The notes: generated by a model from the letters alone, not told the origin. Shown: positions 1 through 5,466, numbered from the stretch's first letter. The stretch: DNA of 5,730 nt from Pseudomonadota bacterium (GCA_019348095.1 JAHWKC010000159.1:1-5730), one strand, 5' to 3'. Program-made: numbers and translations.

Positions 1-196
1 CGACTTGCTCGCCGAAGTGCAGGCCGGGCGTTTTCGCGAGGACCTCTACTCTCGCCTCAACGTGATCGCGGTGACCGCGCCGCCGCACCGCGCGCGTCGC
101 GAGGACAACCCGCTTCACGGCGATAACTTCGTCGGGCTGTACGCGAAGAAGAACGCAAAGCCCCGGCTGACGGTCGCGCGCGCGGCGCTCGAGCGG
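1..196 (+). pseudogene. C-terminal remnant of a sigma-54-dependent activator AAA+ domain, in frame with the kinase
   Basis: The translated start, DLLAEVQAGRFREDLYSRLN followed by PPHRARREDNPLHGDNF and LYAKKNAKPRLT, follows the NtrC-family pattern EV..GRFREDLYYRLNV..PPLRERREDIPLL...F....A...G.P. The arginine-finger segment GRFREDLYxRL is kept. Several usually conserved positions are changed (L to H, E to A and I to N in PPLRERREDIP), which suggests relaxed constraint. The sequence leaves the activator pattern just where a YDWPGNVREL-type helix would follow (ALERML, about 185-202) and continues as PAS. Walker A and B would lie upstream of the window, so I cannot tell whether a complete ATPase is fused or only this fragment. 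Family resemblance is clear; calling it a remnant is an inference. Confidence 0.65.
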
Positions 197-1201
197 ATGC
201 TCGGATATTCCGCCGAAGAGATGGTCGGGTGGCCGGCCGCCGATTTCACCCATCCCGACGATGCCACGCGCTCGGCGGCGGCACTGGACGCGCTGGTGGC
301 CGGCGAGCAGGAAACCCTTGAAGCACAGCAGCGCTACCTGCACCGCGACGGACACACGGTGTGGACCCACGCCCACCTCGCGCTGATGCGCGATGCGAGC
401 GGTGCGCCGCAGTACCTGCTGCTGCAACTGCGCGACGTCAGCGAGCAGAACCCCGCGGAGGCGGAGCTGCGGCCCAGCTCGGCCTCGCGCGAGCACCCGC
501 TGGATGCCTCCAATCGGCAGTTGCAGATGTTCGTCGACGCGGTCTCACACGACTTGCGGGCGCCGTTGCGCGCGATCGAGAGTTTTTCCGAGCGGCTGGC
601 CGAGCGTTGCCACGACCAGCTCGACCAGACCGGCCGGGATCACCTCGACCGCATCCGCGCCGCCGCCGCGCGCATGAGCAGCCTGCTGGCCGCACTGAGC
701 GAGCTGTCCTACGCCACCCGCGCCGAGCTCAAGCCGGAAGCTGTCGACATCAGCCTGCTGGCCGAGTGGGCCATTGCCGAGCTGCGCGAGGCGGAACCGG
801 AACGCGCTGCCGATATAGCCGTCCAGCCCGGGATCGTCGGCCACGGCGACGAGCGCCTGCTCAAGCTGCTGCTGGGCCATCTGTTGTCCAATGCCTGGAA
901 GTTCTCACGCGATTGCGAGCAGGCCTGGATCCGCGTCAGCGGCGACACCGACGACAGCGGAACGCTGCGGCTGCGGGTGGTCGACGCCGGCAGCGGCTTT
1001 GACATGCGCTATGCGCACAAGCTGTTCGAGCCGTTCCAGCGCCTGCACGGCCCGGACCAAGGCGGTGGCCACGGCCTCGGACTGGCCATCGCGCGACGCA
1101 TCGCCGAGCGCCACGGCGGCGACATCCGGGCCGAATCGGTGCCAGGCTCCGGCAGCACGTTTCACCTGCAGTTACCTGCCGCCCCCGCGGCTGATGTCTA
1201 A
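1..1201 (+). CDS. PAS-domain sensor histidine kinase, 5'-partial, with a fused AAA+ remnant at its N-terminus
   Basis: The frame is open at the left edge (GAC at 2-4 precedes TTG at 5), so the true start is outside the window. Residues are counted from the TTG at 5. Residues 1-64 resemble the end of a sigma-54 activator AAA+ domain. Residues 65-148 are a PAS domain lacking its first strands (MLGYSAEEM, HPDD, YLHRDGHTVW, LRDVSEQ). Residues 170-240 are a HisKA dimerisation domain with phospho-acceptor H182 in VSHDLRAPLRA. Residues 280-392 are an HATPase_c domain with N296 (LSNAWKFS), D327 (DAGSGF), F-box FEPF 341-344 and G-box GGGHGLGL 353-360. All catalytic boxes are intact, so autophosphorylation from ATP is expected. 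No membrane segment is visible, which suggests a cytosolic sensor. The partner is probably the receiver encoded 32 nt downstream. An internal ATG at 197 (M65) is an alternative start that would drop the AAA+ part. The kinase call is firm; the native N-terminus is unknown. Confidence 0.9.
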   Translation, partial: DLLAEVQAGRFREDLYSRLNVIAVTAPPHRARREDNPLHGDNFVGLYAKKNAKPRLTVARAALERMLGYSAEEMVGWPAADFTHPDDATRSAAALDALVAGEQETLEAQQRYLHRDGHTVWTHAHLALMRDASGAPQYLLLQLRDVSEQNPAEAELRPSSASREHPLDASNRQLQMFVDAVSHDLRAPLRAIESFSERLAERCHDQLDQTGRDHLDRIRAAAARMSSLLAALSELSYATRAELKPEAVDISLLAEWAIAELREAEPERAADIAVQPGIVGHGDERLLKLLLGHLLSNAWKFSRDCEQAWIRVSGDTDDSGTLRLRVVDAGSGFDMRYAHKLFEPFQRLHGPDQGGGHGLGLAIARRIAERHGGDIRAESVPGSGSTFHLQLPAAPAADV

Positions 1202-1221
1202 TGGGGCGTTGAGCGCAATCT

Positions 1222-1227
1222 GGAAAG
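1222..1227 (+). promoter_or_regulatory. Ribosome binding site of the receiver gene
   Basis: GGAAAG lies 6 nt before the ATG at 1234. It is a moderate Shine-Dalgarno match and supports that start. No promoter-like sequence is evident in the 32-nt gap after the kinase stop, so co-transcription with the kinase is likely. Confidence 0.5.
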
Positions 1228-1233
1228 CAATCG

Positions 1234-1668
1234 ATGCACAAGGAAATCCTGCTGGTCGAAGACAACGCCGACGACGTCGAGCTGACCCGGCTCGCTTTCG
1301 AGGAGGCCAAGGTCGCCAACCGGCTGGTGGTGGTCGGTGACGGCGCCGAGGCGCTGGACTACTTGTTCGCACGCGGCAAGTACGCCGACCGCGACGCGTC
1401 CGAGCTGCCGTCGATCGTGCTGCTGGACCTCAACCTGCCCAAGGTCGACGGCCGCGAAGTGCTGCAGGCCATCCGCGGCAGCGAGGCCACCCGCACGCTG
1501 CCGGTGGTGGTGCTGACCACCAGCGCCGAGCCGTTCGATGTGGAGGCCAGCTACGCGCTGGGCGTGAACAGCTATATCCAGAAGCCGGTGGATTTCGAGC
1601 AGTTCGTATGGGCGGTCAAGCAGGTCGGCCTGTACTGGCTGGTGCTGAACCATCCGCGCACTGCGTAG
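1234..1668 (+). CDS. Single-domain response regulator, CheY/Rcp1-like
   Basis: This is a 144-residue receiver with no output domain. The acidic pocket is E9-D10 (LLVEDNADDVEL), the phospho-acceptor is D65 (LLDLNLPKVDG), the switch threonine is T95 (VVVLTTS) and the conserved lysine is K117 (YIQKPVDF). The long loop before the acceptor aspartate (LFARGKYADRDASELPS) and the LNLPKVDGREVL and YIQKPVDF wording are typical of the Rcp1-type receivers encoded beside phytochrome or PAS histidine kinases. It probably takes phosphate from H182 of the upstream kinase and acts by protein contact or as a relay intermediate, since it has no DNA-binding or enzymatic domain. It starts 32 nt after the kinase stop in the same orientation, so the two are probably one operon. 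All functional residues are intact and the length is normal for the family. No specific gene symbol can be assigned. Confidence 0.93.
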   Translation: MHKEILLVEDNADDVELTRLAFEEAKVANRLVVVGDGAEALDYLFARGKYADRDASELPSIVLLDLNLPKVDGREVLQAIRGSEATRTLPVVVLTTSAEPFDVEASYALGVNSYIQKPVDFEQFVWAVKQVGLYWLVLNHPRTA

Positions 1669-1726
1669 CTGATCGCTGCCGCTCTGTCCGGCCGCCGCCC
1701 GGATCTGACCTGACGGACCCAACTGG

Positions 1727-1756
1727 GCGGCCTTGGCCGCTCGGCGACCCGTCGCC
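1727..1756. terminator. Two adjacent GC-rich hairpins, possible terminator region
   Basis: GCGGCC-TT-GGCCGC (1727-1740) and GGCGAC-CC-GTCGCC (1743-1756) are two perfect 6-bp inverted repeats in tandem, starting about 60 nt after the receiver stop. They could help end transcription from the kinase/receiver operon. No T-tract follows directly (the nearest is TTTT at 1780-1783), so this is not a classical intrinsic terminator. Confidence 0.3.
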
Positions 1757-1781
1757 ATACCCGGCGAACGATCGAACCATT

Positions 1782-1869
1782 TTGCTGTTGTTGTTGACTT
1801 AGTCGTCAATCGATCCACTTCGGCGTTACGAGATGGATTGGTTGGCGTTGACGTCAACGGCAGGCGCAA
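1782..1869 (+). repeat. Long imperfect inverted repeat able to form an 88-nt hairpin, candidate structured RNA
   Basis: Positions i and j with i+j=3651 pair almost continuously from 1782/1869 to 1822/1829, without bulges. Of 41 opposed positions, 27 are Watson-Crick, 8 are G·U and 6 are mismatched. The best blocks are 1804-1817 with 1834-1847 (14 pairs, 3 wobbles) and 1788-1798 with 1853-1863 (11 pairs, 3 wobbles). The apical loop is GCGTTA (1823-1828). The wobbles are G·U only when read as + strand RNA; the - strand would have A·C in those places. The fold is therefore better as a + strand transcript. It could be the 3' UTR of the receiver operon, a small RNA, or the relic of a palindromic mobile repeat. 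No promoter or T-tract was found for it. It does not match the RYYYAAC/GTTRRRY ends expected of an attC site. Confidence 0.6.
1846..1859. repeat. 14-bp perfect palindrome CGTTGACGTCAACG
   Basis: This exact dyad lies within the 3' arm of the 88-nt hairpin. The TTGAC/GTCAA half-sites occur again, spaced by 6 nt, at 1794-1809. It could be a protein-binding site, but both flanking genes end here, so an operator role is doubtful. It may simply be a by-product of the larger inverted repeat. Confidence 0.4.
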
Positions 1870-1888
1870 CAGCAACAGCAACAGCAAC
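1867..1888. repeat. Short tandem repeat (CAACAG)3 CAAC
   Basis: Three full CAACAG units and a partial fourth lie at the foot of the hairpin. The complementary run TTGCTGTTG at 1782-1790 can pair with any of the repeat copies, so the base of the hairpin could slip in register. Copy number may vary between strains through replication slippage. Confidence 0.7.
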
Positions 1889-1922
1889 GTCATCGCGACA
1901 GCGGCGATCTGGCGATCGAAAA

Positions 1923-2639
1923 TCAGCCGCCCCCGTACAGCCGCTCGGCGCGTTGGAACAGCACCCAACTCGTTGCGATCACCTTGTCGCCACCCTGCGG
2001 CCGGTTGCCGCGATGGGTGTGGGTGAACGCGGCCGGCGCGATCAGCAGCGAGCCGGTGCGCGGCGCGATCTTGCGCTGCTGGTACAGGAACTCGGTCTCG
2101 CCTTCCTCGAACCCATCGTTGAGATAGATCGTCCACAGCAGGTGCCGGTGCAGCGTCTCGGCCGAGCGGTCGCGCGGGTACAGCTCGCAGTGCCAATAGG
2201 GATAGCCGCCACGGCCGGCGCTGTACCGCTGCAGGTTGATCCCGCCGGGCCGCAGAACCGTCTTGATGACGTCGGCCAGGGCCGCGTCCGGCATCGCCTG
2301 CAGGCGCTCGGCGGTGAGCCGGTGGCGTGAGCCGTCCGGGTCCGGGGTTTCCAGCATCAGTGGCGCGATCAGCGTGTGCGGATAGCGCCGCAGGTACGCC
2401 ATCAGCCCGGTGAAAACGGCGGTGTTGAGTGCCGCCTCGGCCTCGCGCCAGTCGGTACGGCCGCTGATGGTGAGGTCGCGGCTGTCCTTCAGTTGCGGCA
2501 TCACCCCGCTGCCGACCCGGCCCGGCGCGCTGTCGGGGCTGGCGGCAAAGCGCTCGACCAGCGCCTGGCAGGTGTCTGGCGCAAGCGCGTCGGGATAGAG
2601 TTCGATGAAGTCGTGCAGCGGGGCGGCGTCGGCAGACAT
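1923..2639 (-). CDS. 2-oxoglutarate/Fe(II)-dependent dioxygenase, prolyl-4-hydroxylase-like
   Basis: The product is a 238-residue soluble protein without a signal peptide or membrane segment. The C-terminal half shows a double-stranded beta-helix dioxygenase pattern. The first iron ligands are H150-C-E152 (YPYWHCELYP), an HxE variant of the usual HxD. The distal histidine is H209 (FTHTHRG) and the likely 2-oxoglutarate-binding residue is K219, 10 residues further on, matching the H...K spacing of prolyl 4-hydroxylases. LLWTIYLNDGFEEGETEF is the usual strand between them. Family members hydroxylate protein side chains or small molecules with O2 and 2-oxoglutarate; the substrate here cannot be read. 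I chose the ATG at 2637-2639 because AGGAA lies 5 nt upstream. A longer frame to 2738 would add 33 low-complexity, Arg/Ala-rich residues and is less likely. It follows the patatin/FBPase ORF by 138 nt in the same orientation. Confidence 0.85.
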   Translation of the reverse strand: MSADAAPLHDFIELYPDALAPDTCQALVERFAASPDSAPGRVGSGVMPQLKDSRDLTISGRTDWREAEAALNTAVFTGLMAYLRRYPHTLIAPLMLETPDPDGSRHRLTAERLQAMPDAALADVIKTVLRPGGINLQRYSAGRGGYPYWHCELYPRDRSAETLHRHLLWTIYLNDGFEEGETEFLYQQRKIAPRTGSLLIAPAAFTHTHRGNRPQGGDKVIATSWVLFQRAERLYGGG

Positions 2640-2644
2640 GCGGG

Positions 2645-2649
2645 TTCCT
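2645..2649 (-). promoter_or_regulatory. Ribosome binding site deciding the dioxygenase start
   Basis: On the - strand AGGAA precedes the ATG at 2639 by 5 nt. This favours the 238-residue product over the 271-residue reading that begins at 2738. Confidence 0.6.
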
Positions 2650-2663
2650 GTGGGGATGGCGGC

Positions 2664-2681
2664 GCGAGCGGCCATGCTCGC
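2664..2681. repeat. Small inverted repeat upstream of the dioxygenase gene
   Basis: GCGAGC and GCTCGC (2664-2669 and 2676-2681) form a perfect 6-bp stem with a 6-nt loop, in the 138-nt gap between the patatin/FBPase stop and the dioxygenase start. No T-tract accompanies it. It could be a weak pause or part of the leader. The rest of the gap shows no recognisable feature. Confidence 0.3.
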
Positions 2682-2777
2682 ACGCGGCCCGGGCTGGCAG
2701 GAGCGCCGCAGGCGGCATGCGCCGGTCGTGGCGCTCAAGCTCCGGCGCCTGCGCGGGCAGATCGACGCGCCGCCGAC

Positions 2778-3290
2778 TCAGGCGGTGGATTCCGCCTCGG
2801 CCTGATCGGCACGGCGGTGGTACTCCACTGCCGCCTCGACTTCCTGCCTGCTGCCGAGGAACACCGGCACCCGCTGGTGCAGGTGCCGCGGCTGCACCTC
2901 CAGCATCCGCTGGCGCCCGGTGCTCGCCGCGCCGCCGGCCTGCTCTATCAGCAGGCTCATCGGGTTGGCCTCGTACATCAGCCGAAGCTTGCCCGGCTTC
3001 TTCGGATCGCGCCCGTCCCACGGATAGAGAAAGATGCCGCCGCGCTTCAGGATCCGGTAGATGTCGCCGACCATCGAGCCGGTCCATCGCATGTTGAAGT
3101 CGCACCCCCGCGGCCCCGCCTTGCCGGCGATGCATTCGGCGATATAGCGCTGCATGGGGGGCGCCCAGTGGCGCTGGTTCGACATGTTGATGGCGAACTC
3201 GCGGTTGCCCGGCGGGATGCGCATGCGCTCGTGGGTCATCACCCATGAGCCCATCTCCCGGTCGAGCCCGAACTCGTGCACGCCGGTGCC
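2778..3290 (-). pseudogene. fbp: C-terminal fragment of fructose-1,6-bisphosphatase class I (fbp), now part of the patatin ORF
   Basis: About 170 residues correspond to the C-terminal half of a ~335-residue class I FBPase, from the GxGVHxFTLD strand to the natural end. The segments that contact fructose 6-phosphate in the family (the NMSN region, R287 in NMRW, Y308 in GIFLYP, K320) and metal ligand E326 remain. The N-terminal regulatory region and the DPLDGSS metal/phosphate site are gone. The gluconeogenic enzyme cannot be made from this locus unless another copy exists. Conservation of the segment is high and there are no stops or frameshifts, so the truncation is recent or not real. Confidence 0.75.
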
Positions 3291-3947
3291 GACCGACAGC
3301 ACGACCAGTTCGTGGCTGTCGCCGACCCGGGCATCCTTGCGCATCGCCTCCGCGATCGCGCAGGCGGTCGGGTTGTTGGCGACCACGCCGCCATCGATCA
3401 TCGAGTACGGCTGGCCCTGGATCACCATCCCGTGGGCCGGGAAGTAGGTCGGCGCCGCGGCCGATGCGCGACACACCTCCCACACCAGCAGGTCCTCGTG
3501 CCTGGGCAGGAAGCTCTTGAACATCACCGGCTTGCGCGACAACGTGTCGTAGCCGGTCACCAGCACCGGCATCTTCAACTGGCCCAGCCGGGTATCGCCG
3601 AAGACCTGCCGCAGCACCCGGTCCAGGCCGGTGCCGTCGTACTTGGGCGCCGACGGGCCATGCGCGAGCACGCGACCGGCGCGCGACCACAGGCGCTCGG
3701 CGATGCCGGGGAAGATCGTGTGGCGCTGCGCGCGGTAGAGCTCGGCCAGTTGCGTCGGGCTCAGGCCAATCCCCATCCCGCAAGCGATCACCGCGCCGGT
3801 CGAGCTGCCGGCCAGCAGGTCGAAGCTCTTCAGTACGCCGGGCTTGCCGGCCTTGAGCAGGGCATCCTCGACGCCCGCCAGCCACAGGCAGCTGACCAGT
3901 CCGCGGATGCCGCCGCCATCGAGGGACAGGATGCGCCGCATCTCCAT
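2778..3947 (-). CDS. Patatin-like phospholipase fused in frame to the C-terminal half of class I fructose-1,6-bisphosphatase
   Basis: One uninterrupted 389-residue frame. Residues 1-220 are a patatin-type serine hydrolase core: oxyanion motif DGGGIRG (10-16), nucleophile S49 in GSSTG (47-51), catalytic D185 in DGG (185-187), then NNP and VVLSVGTG (215-222). The dyad is intact, but the part of a patatin domain that normally follows the VxSxGTG strand is missing. Residues from about 219 to 378 are instead class I FBPase: [25 protein letters not shown] (249-261), FNMRW (284-288), RGGIFLYP (302-309), [11 protein letters not shown] (320-330, E326 a metal ligand), EQAGGAA (335-341), [10 protein letters not shown] (356-365). 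The FBPase N-half with the DPLDGSSN metal site is absent, so phosphatase activity is not expected. Lipid acyl hydrolase activity is uncertain because the patatin fold is incomplete. ATG at 3945-3947 has AAGGA 8 nt upstream. The ORF follows the PLD-like gene by 47 nt. It is probably a deletion product or assembly join. Confidence 0.88.
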   Translation of the reverse strand: MEMRRILSLDGGGIRGLVSCLWLAGVEDALLKAGKPGVLKSFDLLAGSSTGAVIACGMGIGLSPTQLAELYRAQRHTIFPGIAERLWSRAGRVLAHGPSAPKYDGTGLDRVLRQVFGDTRLGQLKMPVLVTGYDTLSRKPVMFKSFLPRHEDLLVWEVCRASAAAPTYFPAHGMVIQGQPYSMIDGGVVANNPTACAIAEAMRKDARVGDSHELVVLSVGTGVHEFGLDREMGSWVMTHERMRIPPGNREFAINMSNQRHWAPPMQRYIAECIAGKAGPRGCDFNMRWTGSMVGDIYRILKRGGIFLYPWDGRDPKKPGKLRLMYEANPMSLLIEQAGGAASTGRQRMLEVQPRHLHQRVPVFLGSRQEVEAAVEYHRRADQAEAESTA

Positions 3948-3955
3948 GTCACGTG

Positions 3956-3960
3956 TCCTT
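3956..3960 (-). promoter_or_regulatory. Ribosome binding site of the patatin/FBPase ORF
   Basis: On the - strand AAGGA lies 8 nt before the ATG at 3947, supporting that start over the second Met two codons later. Confidence 0.6.
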
Positions 3961-3969
3961 GTGCAGGGT

Positions 3970-3981
3970 GGCTGCGCAGCC
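3970..3981. repeat. 12-bp palindrome GGCTGCGCAGCC between the PLD-like and patatin genes
   Basis: This perfect dyad lies in the 47-nt gap. As RNA it gives only a 4-bp stem with a GCGC loop and has no T-tract, so it should not stop transcription between the two genes. A protein-binding role cannot be judged. Confidence 0.3.
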
Positions 3982-3994
3982 TAGCGCGGCTTAC

Positions 3995-5287
3995 CTACAA
4001 CTGCGACTTCAGCGGAATGGTGACGAACTCGGCGAATTTCTCCTTCAGCGGCCGCCGCTTCCACTCACGATAGTCCAGGCGCTTGGTGCGCTCGAGGTCC
4101 TGCTCGAACACGCCGGTCATCTGCTCGGCGAACTGGACGTCGTAGATATTCAGGCTGGCCTCGTCGTTGAGCCGGAACGAGCGGATATCGAAATTGGTCG
4201 AGCCGACCGAGACCAGTTCGCGGTCGATGATCAGCAGTTTGTTGTGCAGCATCGTCGGCTGGTAGATGTAGATCTCCAAGTCGGCCAGCAGCAGCTCGCC
4301 CCAGGCGCGTCTGGAGGCGATGCGGACCGTGTCCGAGTCGATGTACGGGCCCGGCACCAGGATCCGCACCCGCACGTCGCGCTGGCGCGCTGACAGCAGC
4401 GCCTGCGTGATCAACGGGTCGGGCACGAAATACGACGCGGCCAAATCGATGGTGCGCTCGGCCGCGGCGATCGCCATCAGGTACATCAGGTGCATGCTGT
4501 CGCTGCCGCCTGCCGGCGAGGCGATGAACAGATGCGCGTCCATGTCGCCGGCCGGTCGCAGCGGCGGGAAGTAGGCAGGACCGTTCAGCACTTCGCCGGT
4601 GGTCTTGATCCAGTTGTCGTTGAACGCGGCCTGGATCTGCGCCACCACCGGGCCTTCGATGCGGAAGTGGATATCGCGCCAGTGCTGCGGGTCCTGCGCG
4701 TCGCCCTGCCAATGGTCGGCGATGCCGACGCCACCGGTGAAGCCGACCTTGCCGTCCACCACCAGGAGCTTGCGGTGGGTGCGGTTGTTCATGCGCCGGA
4801 TGTTGTACCAATGCAGCGGCCGGTAACGCTCCACGTCGACGCCGGCATCCTCCATGCGGTCCAGCAGTTCCTGTTCCATCTTGATGCTGCCGACCCAGTC
4901 GATGGTGACGTTGACCGGTACGCCGGCGCGGGCGCGCTCGGCCAGCGCCTCGGTAAACTGCTCGCCGACCTCGCCCGACCAGTAGATATAGGTCTCGAAG
5001 GTGATCGAGGTGCGCGCCGCGCCGATCGCCTCCAGCATTGCCGGGAAGATCTCCGTGCCGTTCTGGAAGGCCTCCACGCGGTTGCCGGCCATGATCGACG
5101 GCCCCAGCATCACCGACATCTCGCGCCGGAACTGCGGGTCCGAGACGGCGTAGCGATGCTCGATTTTCCGCTCCAGCTCCTTCTCGGGCTTGGCGAAATT
5201 CATCGCCAGAAACATTGCCAGGACCGTGAGCAGCACGGTGATGACGATCGTCCAGATCATGCGTTTTCGGCTCCAGCGTCGTGGCAT
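3995..5287 (-). CDS. Membrane-anchored phospholipase D / cardiolipin-synthase-like protein
   Basis: The product has 430 residues. A short basic N-terminus (PRRWSRKR) is followed by one hydrophobic segment at about residues 10-31, which would anchor the catalytic part to the inner membrane. Two complete HKD motifs are present: H171-x-K173-x4-D178 (THRKLLVVDGKVGFTGG) and H348-x-K350-x4-D355 (LHNKLLIIDRELVSVGSTNFD). GSTNFDIRSFRLNDEASLNIYD after the second motif is typical of bacterial cardiolipin synthases. These enzymes make cardiolipin by phosphatidyl transfer through a phospho-histidine; related PLD proteins hydrolyse phosphodiesters, so the exact reaction is not certain. One N-terminal segment rather than two points to a ClsB/ClsC-like or unclassified branch. 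I chose the ATG at 5285-5287 because AAGGGGA lies 6 nt upstream. A GTG at 5311 would add eight residues. It is first of the co-oriented PLD-patatin pair. Confidence 0.9.
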   Translation of the reverse strand: MPRRWSRKRMIWTIVITVLLTVLAMFLAMNFAKPEKELERKIEHRYAVSDPQFRREMSVMLGPSIMAGNRVEAFQNGTEIFPAMLEAIGAARTSITFETYIYWSGEVGEQFTEALAERARAGVPVNVTIDWVGSIKMEQELLDRMEDAGVDVERYRPLHWYNIRRMNNRTHRKLLVVDGKVGFTGGVGIADHWQGDAQDPQHWRDIHFRIEGPVVAQIQAAFNDNWIKTTGEVLNGPAYFPPLRPAGDMDAHLFIASPAGGSDSMHLMYLMAIAAAERTIDLAASYFVPDPLITQALLSARQRDVRVRILVPGPYIDSDTVRIASRRAWGELLLADLEIYIYQPTMLHNKLLIIDRELVSVGSTNFDIRSFRLNDEASLNIYDVQFAEQMTGVFEQDLERTKRLDYREWKRRPLKEKFAEFVTIPLKSQL

Positions 5288-5294
5288 CGGAGGT

Positions 5295-5318
5295 CCCCTT
5301 GGTGGAGCCACCTTGGGG
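5295..5318 (-). promoter_or_regulatory. Leader hairpin covering the PLD-like gene's ribosome binding site
   Basis: On the - strand CCCC-AA-GGTGG-CT-CCACC-AA-GGGG is a dyad with a 5-bp inner stem, a 2x2 internal loop and a 4-bp outer stem. The AAGGGG of the 3' arm is the presumed Shine-Dalgarno sequence, 6-7 nt before the ATG at 5287. Folding would mask it, so translation may be modulated by opening of the hairpin. The same dyad could instead be a DNA operator. Structure is seen; function is an inference. Confidence 0.45.
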
Positions 5319-5384
5319 CATTCGCCCGTTAAGTCGCGTGAACGATGCGAGAGGTTGGCGGGAAGGGCGGCGCGTCACCGGGTC
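5319..5384 (-). other. Upstream region of the PLD-like gene
   Basis: This short stretch lies between the leader hairpin and the REP pair and should hold the promoter if one exists here. I see no convincing -35/-10 pair, so no promoter is assigned. Confidence 0.4.
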
Positions 5385-5455
5385 TGTAGGAGCGACGTAA
5401 GTCGCGATCACGCGCCCGCCCGAGCCGACGCATCGCGACTCACGTCACTCCTACA
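5385..5455. repeat. Inverted pair of GTAG-headed REP elements (BIME-like)
   Basis: The left arm 5385-5408 and the reverse complement of the right arm 5432-5455 agree at 22 of 24 positions, with a 23-nt spacer. Each arm has the GTAG head followed by a small stem-loop (left: GCGAC-GTAA-GTCGC). This matches the form of the SMAG/REP elements known from Stenotrophomonas and related xanthomonads, thought to be moved by RAYT (TnpA-REP) proteins encoded elsewhere. The pair lies 11 nt beyond the DUF456 stop and about 100 nt before the PLD start, a typical extragenic site. As RNA the pair could form a long hairpin that ends or stabilises the upstream transcript. Confidence 0.8.
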
Positions 5456-5466
5456 AGGGAAAACGG

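Larger units (their letters stand above)
1669..1922. other. Convergent intergenic region, non-coding
   Basis: This 254-nt gap separates the receiver (+) from the dioxygenase (-); both genes end here. I see no plausible gene. It is less GC-rich than its surroundings between about 1770 and 1890. It contains, in order: two GC-rich small hairpins, an 88-nt imperfect hairpin with a 14-bp perfect palindrome in its 3' arm, and a CAACAG tandem repeat. These are listed separately. A frame open in the - strand runs right across it but has no coding character. Confidence 0.75.

Noticed and set aside
1782..1869. Integron attC site as explanation of the long hairpin
   Set aside because: The ends do not fit RYYYAAC/GTTRRRY, there are no extrahelical bases or bulges of the attC kind, and no integrase or cassette array is visible.
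1923..2738. Longer 271-residue version of the dioxygenase
   Set aside because: The extra N-terminus is low-complexity, and AGGAA is correctly placed for the internal ATG at 2639.
1198..3885. A very long (895-codon) open frame on the - strand crossing the dioxygenase gene, the intergenic region and the patatin/FBPase gene
   Set aside because: It runs out of frame with two genes that have clear catalytic motifs, is Arg/Pro/Gly-rich with no recognisable domain, and crosses a non-coding convergent region. It is a stop-poor shadow caused by high GC.
2778..3947. CBASS-type defence system built on the patatin (CapV-like)
   Set aside because: The patatin motifs fit, but there is no CD-NTase, sensor or accessory gene nearby, and the domain after the patatin core is FBPase.
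3276..4073. + strand frame of 265 codons opposite the patatin gene, and a similar one at 4490-5332
   Set aside because: They are antisense to well-supported genes, with no domain and no ribosome binding site that I could see.
3995..5311. GTG start at 5311 for the PLD-like gene
   Set aside because: It lies inside the leader dyad, while the ATG at 5287 has a good Shine-Dalgarno sequence at proper spacing.
4065..5411. 448-codon - strand frame overlapping the PLD-like gene
   Set aside because: The other frame has both HKD motifs and a membrane segment. This one is Arg/Gly/His-rich low-complexity shadow sequence.
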